From positions 930,001 to 994,000 of the forward strand of contig NOKP01000009.1 of assembly GCA_002682825.1 (NCBI GenBank): 64,000 nt of DNA, read 5' to 3'. This document shows positions 10,507-20,412 of the stretch, piece after piece (within the stretch, counting starts at the first letter, position 1; every line of letters starts with the position of its first letter). Below the pieces are notes generated by a model, which was given only the letters and a program-made list of their open reading frames with translations, made no database searches and had not been told where the DNA came from. The DNA comes from Neonectria sp. B-13 (lineage: Eukaryota > Ascomycota > Sordariomycetes > Hypocreales > Nectriaceae). The translations under genes and the position numbers were made by a program.

Positions 10507-12648
10507 CAGGGGAGCCGTCGCAGCGCTTCTCAATTCGAGCCCGGGACGGAGGAGCCATGGCGTTGCTGGCCCGATGAGGAACGGGTCGTCGCCGACTCAT
10601 CTACCGGAGTCATAAGATCCGCGTCACAAGAGACGAGAAACGGGATAGTGTATCAAGTTAATAACACAGTTAATTATAAGGCCGGGAAGAAGGGAGATTT
10701 ACTCCTTAATGGCGCCATCCTAAATCGAGTTGGAGACCGGAGCCCCAGCCTCCGAGGCTGTATCAGGGCCATGGACACACCACCACCACCCGCCGGAGGC
10801 TCTTACCGACGGTGCCAAGAGTTCATAATACTCATCCACTTTCCTTCCGCCGTCAGGTGCCATTGCCAGTGAGGTTCACGGGCCGACGTCACGAACTTCC
10901 TCAGCAGGGGAGACAAATTTCGTGAATTGCACACCGACCATAAGCCCACGTGCGAGCAGAGGCAATAATGTATCTTAATATGTGAGAATAGGGTGAATAA
11001 ACAAATCCTCTCGCATTCAGCAGAACTATAATCACTGTACATCACCGAAATATTCCGCCTTTTCCTGACACTATCAATCAGGTGCGCCGTGTGGCGGTAG
11101 GTGGCGGACGACGTCCAGAGCTGCTTAAATTGCGCTAGGACTTCTCGTGCCGCAGGACCGGAGCTCCGAAATAGGAGCTCCGAAATAGGCTTGGATGATA
11201 GAGTTTTGAGACTACATAGAAGTCACACTAAAGGAGGATTCGGGTAGTTTGCTCCCGGGCAGTCTAAGGCTACTTTTGTCGAAATTAATACGATAGGGTT
11301 TTTCTCTTATTATCGCCGAGTTTATATGCGGAAGATTCACTTTCAATAAAACTATTGAGCTGATATGGTGCAAGCATGTTACTCAGTCCATCTTAACGTA
11401 CAGAACCATCAATTTTTGAAGTCGAACGCCCTCACCTTGCCTTCAGCTGATTCAAGCAGAGCACCCAAGATAGTTTTTGGAATATGGCCAAAGGTTCGTT
11501 GTCAAGTTTCTACATGTGGTCAGCTCATTAAACATCAGAACTTGGGGAAACTGCCAAGACAATAGGATGGAACTGGCTTCACAAGGTTACCCTTACTGCG
11601 CATGGAATCTAAAACCGCGTGGCTTGCAAGGACCTAAAAAAGCACCCATAGGACCTGAACTGCGTTATTAAAATAAAATCCCCATTCTTTCTCAGGGCAG
11701 CCTGGATTAGTATCAGTTGTACCAGCATGGCTTTAAAGCCAATAAAGGCTCGTTGTTCATCCTCAGTTGAGACCCATACGAATAGGCCGGTAGACACATC
11801 TCCTCTTTTACCTGATAGGACGGCACATTGCTGTATTCGGGTTTGTCGGATATCAGTACCGTGAGTGTCACAACAGTGGCATGTCTCGATCGTCCGTCTT
11901 CCCAGCAGAATCTGGTGGTTGTTCTGGAGGTGGTCCGATGCAGACCGAGCACACCGATTAGGACCAGTGGATTTCAATCCTCGCGACAGTCCTAGGAGAT
12001 GGCTTCAGATTCCATGTGGCACAACGAAGAACGGCCCTGTTCAGCGGAAGGAGGGGGCTCCGTGGACTTGATGTGGACGTGATAGCGTAGACGGCAACAA
12101 TAATGACCAACGAGACAAGTCAGAGTGGAAAGTGCGTGTCTCTCTATGGGCTCCACGGCCCGGCAACCCACTCCAGGAAGAGAACCAACCAGTTTGACAA
12201 TTCGAGGTCGAATCAATTGAGAGGTACCATTTACAGACAAAGGTTTCTCGGTTGTACCAGGGATTAGTGTTTAATTTCCTCGGGCCTAACATACATTCCT
12301 CGTGGAAATTGGACAAACGATGGAGATTTCATCTATTATGTACGGCCAGTCCCCATAGAATTACTGTGCATCATGGGAGAGCGTGAGAATAATATCCCTC
12401 GCCCGTTATGAGAATGTCTTATAAAAATTGAGGTGCCACTAGGAACGCATTTGATTTAGTGTCTAAGGCGAGGCACGTGCGGCAATATGAACGTGTCGTT
12501 CAAGCTTACGTGACCGCCTGAGGCGTGAAAGGCTTGAGGCCATTTAACAGTCTGACATCTCTCCGAGGAATGAATGAATGCGTAACCGCGGCATATCACG
12601 ACGGCCATTGCAATACTAAGACCGGCTTACTTTGACGCAGAAGCGCGA
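10507..12648. other. long gene-poor interval
   Basis: No open frame on either strand looks like a known protein, and none gains support from splice signals. A short direct repeat GAGCTCCGAAATAG occurs twice in tandem near 11161-11189. Minus-strand frames at 11609-12316 overlap each other in several phases and may be decayed coding DNA, but I cannot name it. Confidence 0.4.
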
Positions 12649-14739
12649 ATGACTTCTACAGATGCCCGAATACATAGCAGGCCAGTCGCTATTGCCCCGG
12701 CGCCTGTCGCAGATGGCTCAACGGAGCTCCTCGGCGCCAACACAGACGCACAACCCACAATGCCATATACTTGCCAGACCTGTGCGAAGCGCAAGGTGAA
12801 ATGCGACAAGGCGACCCCGATTTGCTTCAGTTGTCGCAAGGGCAAACTCGAGTGCTTGTATCAGGCGCCACGACGACGGAAAAGAAAACTCAGCGGGGAC
12901 GTGAACGAAGAGCTCTCTCGAAACGAGCCAATTCAGCACCAACGAGGCTCACTACTGCAGGATAATGACGGGACAGATCTTATCAGAGAAGGGTTGCAAG
13001 AACCAATATCCCTCCGATGGGACGAGCCTAATCCGTCGAGAACCGGCAAGCTTCTAACCGGAGAGGGCAAGTCAAGATACATAGACAGCCCTTTCTGGCG
13101 TAACCTGGGGGATAATGAGATGCAGCACATTTCCGACGGTGAAGAAGAGAGCCAGGTGATTGTGGGCGTCGCCGAGATCTCTGTGTCGGATCCTCTGACA
13201 GGAGCATTTATGGGTTCAGGTTTTCAACAGAGTCTTCTCCAATATCACCCAGCACACGAGGACGCCATGATGCTATGGAAAGTGCATATGGAATATGTGG
13301 AACCTCTCTGCAAAGTTTTGCACATTCCATCGACATCCAAGATGTTCGAAATGGCGTCGCAACAGCCTGCGTTGGCGTCGAAATCTGAAGAATGTCTGAT
13401 GTTCGCCGTATATCACTTTGCAGTTTTCTCAATGACAGAAGAGGAATGTACAGAGAGACTTGGACATTCGAAAGCTATATTGATGCAGAGATATCACTTT
13501 GCGACTCGTCAAGCTCTTGTCAACGCGTCGTTTCTCAAAACGACCGAGATATCCGTGTTGCAAGCTCTCATCCTTTTTCTACTGCCTTCCCGCCATTCCT
13601 ACGATCCGCACACATACTGGATCTTGACAGGCGTTGCAGTTCGCATAGGTCAACGCATAGGGCTTCACCGAGATGGAGAAAAGCTGGGTTTGCCACCATT
13701 CGAAGTGCAAATGAGGCGGCGGCTATATTATCAACTGTTACCACTTGACGGCATTGCTAGTCAAATGTCAGGCACCGGCATGGTTATGATGCCAGACACG
13801 TGGGATACTCGACCACCCTTGAACCTCAACGACGACGAGATTTGGCCGGGAATGACGGAGACGCCGGAGGAGAACAAGGGCGCAACTGAGATGATATTCT
13901 GCCTGACGCGCGCATTTATCGGTAAATTCTTTGCCAGCGCCGGAAAGTCGATGCAAAACACAGGCTCCTGGCAGTTCAAAGACTACACCGAAGCTGAGCT
14001 GGCCATCGGCAAGGCCGAAAGCGAAGTCGAGGAGAAGTTCATTCGCTACTGCGATATCGTCAACCCGGTACATTTCCTGACCATGGCCTCGGCAAGGACG
14101 GGGATTACTGCCATGCGTCTTCGAATCCGGATGCCAAAAGTCAGAAACCAGACTGCCACTGACAAAGAAAGGAAGGACCTCTTCCACCTTGCGCAGAAGG
14201 TCATTGATACGGATACGGCAGCCTACGCCCATACAGGCCTAAGGAAATACCAGTGGCATGTGAGGCCGTTCTTCTTGTGGGGCTCGTGGGATTCGTTGAT
14301 TCTTATCATCACCAGCCTGTGGAGAGTCGGTTTGCTCTCGCTGGCGGAAACCGATGCTGCCTGGGGCAGAGTGGAACAGGTCTACAGTAACCATGATGAG
14401 CTTCTCGATTCGAAGAGGGCACTGTATGTAGCGTTTGGACGTCTTACGTTGAAGGCTTGGGATGCCAGCCCGCCCAGCACCAGTGTGCCAGAGCCGGCTT
14501 TTATCACAGCCTTGGGCTCGCGGCGGAAAGCGAAGTATAACATCAACGGAGCGGGTCTTGAAGCAAATACGGATACGGCGTCATCGGGTTTTCCGTCCGA
14601 GGCAATTGATGGGAGTGAACCGTTTGGGAGCTCTTCTGGTGGTACGGGATTTGACGTAGGCAGCGACTTCGATCTTGATAGCGCTGTCTGGATGTTCTGG
14701 GATCAATTGATCAAGGATGATCAGGCTTTGGGCATTTAG
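12649..14739 (+). CDS. Zn(II)2Cys6 fungal transcription factor
   Basis: Intronless frame of 696 aa from ATG 12649. The binuclear zinc cluster lies at about residues 42-70: CQTCAKRKVKCDKATPICFS followed by CRKGKLEC, six cysteines spaced 2-6-6-2-6, with a basic tail PRRRKRK. The middle part carries the fungal-specific transcription factor domain (PF04082 type): YVEPLCKVLHIPSTSKMFE, VLQALILFLLPSRH, and the diagnostic AVRIGQRIGLHRDG followed by EVQMRRRLYYQLL. The C-terminus is acidic and Ser/Gly-rich (GSDFDLDSAVWMFWDQL), like an activation region. By family knowledge it binds CGG-type DNA half sites in the nucleus. It lies 564 bp upstream of an FAD monooxygenase on the same strand, a possible target; the regulated pathway cannot be read from the sequence. 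Confidence 0.93.
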   Translation: MTSTDARIHSRPVAIAPAPVADGSTELLGANTDAQPTMPYTCQTCAKRKVKCDKATPICFSCRKGKLECLYQAPRRRKRKLSGDVNEELSRNEPIQHQRGSLLQDNDGTDLIREGLQEPISLRWDEPNPSRTGKLLTGEGKSRYIDSPFWRNLGDNEMQHISDGEEESQVIVGVAEISVSDPLTGAFMGSGFQQSLLQYHPAHEDAMMLWKVHMEYVEPLCKVLHIPSTSKMFEMASQQPALASKSEECLMFAVYHFAVFSMTEEECTERLGHSKAILMQRYHFATRQALVNASFLKTTEISVLQALILFLLPSRHSYDPHTYWILTGVAVRIGQRIGLHRDGEKLGLPPFEVQMRRRLYYQLLPLDGIASQMSGTGMVMMPDTWDTRPPLNLNDDEIWPGMTETPEENKGATEMIFCLTRAFIGKFFASAGKSMQNTGSWQFKDYTEAELAIGKAESEVEEKFIRYCDIVNPVHFLTMASARTGITAMRLRIRMPKVRNQTATDKERKDLFHLAQKVIDTDTAAYAHTGLRKYQWHVRPFFLWGSWDSLILIITSLWRVGLLSLAETDAAWGRVEQVYSNHDELLDSKRALYVAFGRLTLKAWDASPPSTSVPEPAFITALGSRRKAKYNINGAGLEANTDTASSGFPSEAIDGSEPFGSSSGGTGFDVGSDFDLDSAVWMFWDQLIKDDQALGI

Positions 14740-15242
14740 TAGCAGGCGTATTCATATAACTATCCACAGCATGTTCTGTACGCCACATTATCTGTCTCTC
14801 TCGTCTCTACAAGGTGAAGTACCTCTTCCATATCCACGGACTCGTTGTTGGCTCCGCTGATATGCTCCCCACCAGGTTTGCTGAGGCTTATGCTGCTAGT
14901 GTTGCTGTAGTTTGGCTCAAGTTAGAGGAGAACACGCTTTCAATGCAATGATGAGGACGCATCCTTACAAAACGGCAGATATCGAAGATTTTATACTTTT
15001 ACTATACGCTCAAGCATAATGCGTGCGTTAGCAAGCACCGAGTGAGGTCTTGCTTCTGGACTTCAGCCAGAACGCTATGCTGCCTGTGATTGGCCAGATC
15101 CTCGGGTCCTCAATGGTCGGACAGTCAATCGTGATTGGTTCCGGGCGTCGGATTCCCGAGACCTTCATCCTCAAGACCCGACGGGCCAATCAACAGCCGT
15201 CTGGCTCGGGCCTCAGTATTCATGTACATCACCACCGCAGTC
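14740..15242. other. intergenic, promoter of monooxygenase
   Basis: No gene seen. It separates the zinc-cluster regulator from the monooxygenase on the same strand. Confidence 0.4.
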
Positions 15243-15250
15243 TATATAAG
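15243..15250 (+). promoter_or_regulatory. TATA box of monooxygenase gene
   Basis: TATATAAG, 54-61 nt before the ATG at 15304. Confidence 0.6.
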
Positions 15251-15303
15251 CCCCATGTCTTCGCTGTCTTCTTCCCACTATCTATACAACAAGTCCAAGG
15301 AAC

Positions 15304-16566
15304 ATGTCCCAACTCAAGGTTCTCATCGTGGGCGCATCCATCGCAGGCCCGACGGCGGCTTACTGGTTTGCCAAAGCCGGAGCAAGCGTCACCATCATTG
15401 AACGCTTCCCAAAGTTGCGTACCAACGGCCAAAACGTCGACATTCGCACCGCTGGCGTCACTGTGATGCGGAAAATGTCGGGTATGGAGGCGGCCGTGCG
15501 AGCCAAAACGACGCACATGGACGGCATCAACTTCGTACGCGAGAATGGACGACCCTATGCGACGATCAAAGCCACTGGAAATCCCGATCAGCAGTCTCTC
15601 GTTTCTGAGTACGAGATATACCGCGGCGACCTGGCGCAGATTCTCTTCGACATGACCAAGGACAATGAGAACATCAACTACGTTTTTGGCGAGCAAGTTG
15701 CCTCCATTCAGCAAACCACGCAGGATGGAGGGCCTGTGACGGTCGAATTCGCCAACGCCTTACCGACTTCAGAATATGATCTTGTGGTTGCCTGCGACGG
15801 TGCAACCTCGAGGACTCGAGCTCTCGGTCTTGGTTGTGGTGCCCGGGAACACATCAAACCAATGAACTCCTGGGCGGCTTTCTTCTCTATGCAGAAAGAT
15901 CTTGTCGACGGAAGTCAAATGGGACATGCCTACAGCGCCCCTGGCGGCCGGTTCGTTGCCCTCGGTCTAGATCCGTCGGGCATGACTCGAGTCGTGTTGA
16001 TGGGTGTTAATCCCCGCGACGATCGCGACGCCTCGCTGCCGTTCCGCGAGGCCGCGAAGCGAGGAGACGATTCGCTCAAGCAATTCGTGGCTCAGCACTA
16101 CAAGGGAGCTGGTTGGAAGATCGATGAAGTTCTCAAGGGCATGATGGAGGCAGACGACTTCTATTCCAGCGAGTTTGTCCAGGTCAAAACCCCGACCTTG
16201 TCCAAAGGGCGCTTTGTATTGGTTGGCGATGCTGGCTACGCGGGTAGCTTTGGCACTGGGACAACTCTTGCTATGGCTGGCGCATATGTGCTGGCGGGCG
16301 AAGTCGGTAGGCATAAAGGTAACCTTGCAGCAGCACTCAAGGCATACGAAGTGCAAATGAGGCCCATGATCGATGATTTGCAAAAGATTCCGCCGTTCTT
16401 TCCGACACTCTTGGCACCACAGACGGCCTGGGGAATCTGGTTGCGAAACAACATCTTCGCTTTCATTGCTTGGACTAGATTTTTGGAGTTCGCCCAGCGT
16501 TTCTTCGCCGGGTCGTTCGCCAGTGCCGACAAGTACAAGCTGCCAAATTATGAATGGGTGGCCTAA
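15304..16566 (+). CDS. FAD-dependent monooxygenase (PF01494 type)
   Basis: Single exon, 420 aa from ATG 15304 (MSQLKVLIVGASIAGPTAAY). The N-terminal beta-alpha-beta FAD-binding turn is VGASIAGPTAA with the acidic end in IIERFPKLRTNGQNVDI. The second FAD motif is FVLVGDAGYAGSFGTGTTLA near residue 305 (GD box), and the middle DLVVACDGATSRTR matches the DG motif of group A flavoprotein hydroxylases. The NGQNVDI segment and overall length resemble TetX/PHBH-like single-component monooxygenases that use NAD(P)H and O2 to hydroxylate small aromatic or polyketide-like compounds. The substrate is not identifiable. It follows a Zn2Cys6 regulator gene on the same strand, the usual layout of small catabolic or defence modules, which is inference only. 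Confidence 0.92.
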   Translation: MSQLKVLIVGASIAGPTAAYWFAKAGASVTIIERFPKLRTNGQNVDIRTAGVTVMRKMSGMEAAVRAKTTHMDGINFVRENGRPYATIKATGNPDQQSLVSEYEIYRGDLAQILFDMTKDNENINYVFGEQVASIQQTTQDGGPVTVEFANALPTSEYDLVVACDGATSRTRALGLGCGAREHIKPMNSWAAFFSMQKDLVDGSQMGHAYSAPGGRFVALGLDPSGMTRVVLMGVNPRDDRDASLPFREAAKRGDDSLKQFVAQHYKGAGWKIDEVLKGMMEADDFYSSEFVQVKTPTLSKGRFVLVGDAGYAGSFGTGTTLAMAGAYVLAGEVGRHKGNLAAALKAYEVQMRPMIDDLQKIPPFFPTLLAPQTAWGIWLRNNIFAFIAWTRFLEFAQRFFAGSFASADKYKLPNYEWVA

Positions 16567-17345
16567 GAACAGAAATGTCACACGCCTTACTCTTGTACAG
16601 TACAATGATGAAAGAAACTAGAAACTAGTATGCCGCTCGATAATAAGGATACATGTCCTCAAAACCTACCATTAATTATTGGAAGTATTAAAGATCTCTT
16701 GAATATTAATAAACACAGTAAATGATCAAAACATATGATCCGTATTCGTGCATCGCTGGCAGTGCCCAGCCCTGGTAAAAAAGAAAGCAGACGCACAACC
16801 AAACAGAACTCAGGGAAGCGATCATGGAACCCATTCCCGCTGTCCCATCACAACAGTATTCCCAAAGTAAAGTTGATATCAGTCTTTGATTTAGCGGCGG
16901 ATATAAGAACGTTTCGTACTATTTCCATAAGTCATCGCTGTTAATCACGCGGTCATTAATTATCTAGTTAGTGGCCCTTGTTGCCCAGGTGCCCAGTTAG
17001 GAAGCAAGGACCGTCACAGACTCGCGTGGCAGTGCGCGCCCTTCAGATTGCTTGTACCGGGAGAAATTGCCCAAGTAAGACTAGTGGATGACTCATTGAG
17101 GTAACAGTACGAGTTGGGAATATCGCATGTAAGACGGTGCCCAGGAGGGCACGCCTTATTACGTAGAAATTTCGCTCTGGATAATTTTTGTCTCTCTCAA
17201 ATTGTCTGATTCTTTTTACTTTAAAAAAAACATAAAGTCTCTTCAGAACACGCATCCTGATCAGCACCTTGGCTTGTGTTGCTTCACAACTACTTGCAAG
17301 TTACAATCAGGGGAAGCCAAGCAGCCACGACATCGCATCCGCAAT
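16567..17345. other. intergenic, no gene seen
   Basis: No coding pattern. Codons in frame before 17346 open at a TTG at 17202 and lack family similarity, so I treat them as 5' leader. Confidence 0.4.
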
Positions 17346-18413
17346 ATGACAAGAACTCAAGACTACGTCGTGACCGATAGGGGTGGTATTGTCGAGAACC
17401 AGCACGGTGTCTATGCCGCTATCGTCGATGGATCTGGGAAGCTGTTGTTCGCCGTCGGTAATCCGTCTCGGATGACCTTGGCTCGATCAGCCGCAAAGCC
17501 CGCCCAAGCACTTGCCGTGCTCGAGACTGGTGGGTTCGATCAGTTCGGATTTGACGAGGTCGACTTGGCTTTGATGTGCGCATCCCACAGCGGCGAAGAC
17601 CGGCATATTGCGAGGGCCCACGCTATGTTGGCCAAGGTCCAGGCTGAGGAAAGCGACCTTCGTTGTGGGGGACACGCCGCCATAAACGAGGAAGTGAACC
17701 GCAACTGGATCAAAAACGACTATACTCCAACAGCTGTGTGCAACAACTGCTCTGGCAAACACGCTGGCATGTTGGGCGGAGCCCGTGCCCTTGGTGCTGA
17801 GATGGCCGACTACCACCTACCGGAGCATCCCATGCAGATAAAGGTCAGGAGTGTTTTCGAAGAGCTTTGTGGGCTGCATGCAGACGAAGTTCGATGGGGA
17901 ATTGATGGCTGCAACCTTCCAGCTCCGGCTGTGCCGTTGTCTTATATGGCTCAGATGTTTGCCGGTTTTGCAAGAGCGGCCGATGCTTTCGACGCGAACA
18001 GCACTCTTGTAGAGTCTCGAACTCGACATCAAGCCCTTATATTCCAAGCAATGACGCGCTATCCGGAGATGATTGGCGGAGACGGTCGGTTCTGCACGAA
18101 GTTGATGAAGACGTTCAAGGGCGGTCTTATTGGCAAGGTCGGAGCGGACGGGTTCTATGGGGTTGGTGTCCGAGCATCCGAGCAAACTCGGCGTCTTGGG
18201 GCAGACGGTGGAATCGGCATCGCTGTTAAAATCGAGGACGGGAATATTGAGATCCTATACGCGGTGGTGGCAGAGATACTTGAGCAGCTAGAAATTGGGT
18301 CGGCGGAAACTCGACAGGAGCTATCGGAGTTCCACCATTTGAAGCGACTGAACACTTCAGGTGTGACAATCGGGCAAGTGTCCCTGTCTTTCAAGGTTCG
18401 GGCATGCGGATGA
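17346..18413 (+). CDS. L-asparaginase II family protein
   Basis: Single exon, 355 aa from ATG 17346 (MTRTQDYVVTDRGGIVENQH). Conserved stretches of the asparaginase II family (PF06089, as in Rhizobium AnsA) are all present: NPSRMTLARSAAKPAQALAV, LALMCASHSGEDRHI, the cysteine-containing NNCSGKHAGML, WGIDGCNLPAPAVPLSYMAQ, and the late KVGADGFYGVGV with GIGIAVKIEDGN. By family knowledge it hydrolyses asparagine to aspartate and ammonia; fungal members are cytosolic and poorly studied. There is no signal peptide, so it is unlike the periplasmic/secreted type. It ends with FKVRACG, close to the normal family end, so it appears full length. No linked metabolic genes are visible. Confidence 0.9.
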   Translation: MTRTQDYVVTDRGGIVENQHGVYAAIVDGSGKLLFAVGNPSRMTLARSAAKPAQALAVLETGGFDQFGFDEVDLALMCASHSGEDRHIARAHAMLAKVQAEESDLRCGGHAAINEEVNRNWIKNDYTPTAVCNNCSGKHAGMLGGARALGAEMADYHLPEHPMQIKVRSVFEELCGLHADEVRWGIDGCNLPAPAVPLSYMAQMFAGFARAADAFDANSTLVESRTRHQALIFQAMTRYPEMIGGDGRFCTKLMKTFKGGLIGKVGADGFYGVGVRASEQTRRLGADGGIGIAVKIEDGNIEILYAVVAEILEQLEIGSAETRQELSEFHHLKRLNTSGVTIGQVSLSFKVRACG

Positions 18414-18754
18414 TATTTATGCTATGGTATCCTGAGACGAAACTCAAGTCAGATCTTGGTCGGCGTGGGTGGCGGCTTTCAGGGCCCCTCTTGAAATTAT
18501 CCTCCTAGCATTTCTTGGGCTTGTACAATCACTGTTTCTTCCCTCTTAATCCGACTGTACTAGGATAGTATTTCCCTGGGTGGTGTCTTTACACTGCAGT
18601 GCGCGTACTACCAATAAAATGTACTACCCAGAATACCGCTGTAAGGCTACATGAACTCCCATTTCTTTTCCTCTTGATTCATACTTCAAGTTCTTTGATC
18701 ATTACTACAGGTTTTAACATCACTTCTAGCTCGCAAACATACGCACATCCCAAA
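18414..18754. other. intergenic, no gene seen
   Basis: Nothing recognised between the asparaginase and the decayed small gene. Confidence 0.4.
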
Positions 18755-19404
18755 ATGGCACATGAGGGCAGCTATTCGAATGTTGGGCTCCCTAAGGTAT
18801 ATGAGTCTGGTGATCAGAAGAAGTATAGCACTTCGGAGGTGGCGGCTACGACAGGACACAGTATATCTCTACCGAATCTCTATCCTTTTGCTTTTACAAT
18901 GCTAATAAACAAACAGTGGATCAGACCAGTATCACGAATCAGCTGCATGAGAGAGATGTTCGTATTTCATCCTGTTTCGGACGATGAGATAGTCTGATAG
19001 CTAACGCGTATTTAATTCACTAGGTTCAGAGACGGATCGAAGACCGACATAAGCATGAACCCGGCTACTCAGTTTGTCCGCCCATGAACAATCTCACCTC
19101 TTAACCCACAATATCAGTCTCAGTAACAATGCGCATAATAGGCTACCATGCACGGCAACGAGCCCTCACGAGGCGCTCATATTGACGCTAGAATTGCGCA
19201 GGAGGAAGCTGAAATGCTCGCAAAAAGAATAAAAAGACAGGCAGCCTTCCAGGCAAGAAGATGCAGTCGGTAACTGCAAAGAGCGGCGTAAACCAGGAGC
19301 TTTCCGAGGAAGACTATGCGGCCCGTTCTCAGCATAACAAGAGCGGCGCGAATACGGGGCATCAGGCGGGGATGGAATACATTGCACGGAAGAATCATAC
19401 CTGA
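18755..19404 (+). pseudogene. decayed gene for small hydrophilic protein
   Basis: A chain of hydrophilic coding scraps on one strand, in shifting frames. From ATG 18755: GSYSNVGLPKVYESGDQKKY, then a plausible 56-nt intron (18861-18916, with GCTAATA and AACAG), then DQTSITNQLHERDVR. Next come RRIEDRHKHEPGYSV (about 19025-19069, ended by TAA), HGNEPSRGAHIDARIAQEEA (about 19152-19211), and finally SGVNQELSEEDYAARSQHNK and the tail ending at the TGA at 19402-19404. At least three frame changes or stops separate them and no intron set that I could find joins them all. I infer a pseudogene of a small charged, disordered protein of unknown role; a working gene with sequencing errors is the alternative. 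Confidence 0.45.
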
Positions 19405-19992
19405 TATATTTTAACATTGAGGGCCTTAGGACTACTGAGCTGGAATGTCATTCGTTGGAGGGATCCAAAGATCCCGAACTCACCCCAACTTTGTGAGCCA
19501 GACCACGCAACTTACTTCATCGCGATGAGCCACGACAACAGACTCACCATCACCTGGTGAGCCCATGCAACTACCATAGTATATACACATTCATTTAGCA
19601 CATTAGACGAGAGCCTTAAGCTCCTTAGCTATTAACATACTTGGTTACACAAAGCGACCTTTGCACATCACCAGACCCCAGACACTCTTCACGGTTTTCA
19701 ATACTGTTTTATCTTTTATCCGCCGCTCTCCACAGCATCTTAGGGCTGGCAAGTATCTCTAGCTGCTACGAGCTTTCAGTCGGCAGTATTGGTTTCTGTC
19801 GGCTGCTGTCGGAGCTTTTCCCCAGCACTAAAGCCCCACACATGGCTTTTGCATTAGGTATAAAACGTCATCTGGATATAACTAGACACAGCCAAACACG
19901 TGATGTGGCCAAATCGACACCTGCGTAATGGTTCTGATCCATCAAATGATGTCGAAATGATGTAAACATCGGTGCGAATAATACAACAGTAA

Positions 19993-20005
19993 TTCTCGAA
20001 GCTTC
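19993..20005 (+). promoter_or_regulatory. heat-shock element (three units)
   Basis: TTCTCGAAGCTTC, a perfect TTCnnGAAnnTTC array, the canonical HSF1 binding site, about 410 nt before the Hsp20 start. Confidence 0.65.
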
Positions 20006-20099
20006 CAGTCTGGTTGTGCATATTGTAGCTATTTTGGCCTCGAGCGAGTTGTTAGCAAAGGGGTACTGGAATCTCATTACGCAGTTGTGGCAAGTGCCA

Positions 20100-20107
20100 G
20101 AATCTTC
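20100..20107 (+). promoter_or_regulatory. heat-shock element half array
   Basis: GAATCTTC, a GAAnnTTC pair, in the same promoter. Confidence 0.45.
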
Positions 20108-20247
20108 GACAGCTGTCACGTGGTTTCTCGCAACCACCACCAGGAAACTCAAAACCATTGGTGGGTGCAAACGTCAGTATCATAACAAAACACGTCGAAA
20201 TGTGTTTTTTCTGCGTGATCCTGCCTGGACTGGGTTATTCAGGCGCA

Positions 20248-20255
20248 TTCTAGAA
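20248..20255 (+). promoter_or_regulatory. heat-shock element half array
   Basis: TTCTAGAA, a perfect TTCnnGAA pair about 80 nt before the TATA box. Confidence 0.55.
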
Positions 20256-20294
20256 ACGCCATTGCCAGGTTTTATGAGTTTTGCGAAGACGTAG

Positions 20295-20302
20295 GAACCT
20301 TC
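20295..20302 (+). promoter_or_regulatory. heat-shock element half array
   Basis: GAACCTTC, a GAAnnTTC pair about 30 nt before the TATA box. Confidence 0.5.
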
Positions 20303-20333
20303 GATCTGATGTCCACTCCACCAACCGACCGAG

Positions 20334-20340
20334 TATAAAA
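20334..20340 (+). promoter_or_regulatory. TATA box of the Hsp20 gene
   Basis: TATAAAA 73-79 nt before the ATG at 20413. Confidence 0.65.
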
Positions 20341-20412
20341 CCATGCATCACATCATTATCAACTCGTATCGTTTCATTCTCCGCAACACATACAGCAAGC
20401 AACAATAATCAA

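Larger units (their letters stand above)
19405..20412. other. promoter region of small heat-shock gene
   Basis: No gene seen. Its right half carries four heat-shock-element-like inverted pentamers and a TATA box, listed separately. Confidence 0.5.

Noticed and set aside
10453..10872. 139-aa plus-strand frame upstream of the cellulase
   Set aside because: No recognisable protein pattern; the interval is better explained as promoter.
15967..16605. 212-aa minus-strand open frame
   Set aside because: Lies antisense to the FAD monooxygenase, whose motifs are complete.
17202..17345. 48-residue extension of the asparaginase frame
   Set aside because: It opens at TTG and lacks family similarity; ATG 17346 is the first natural start.
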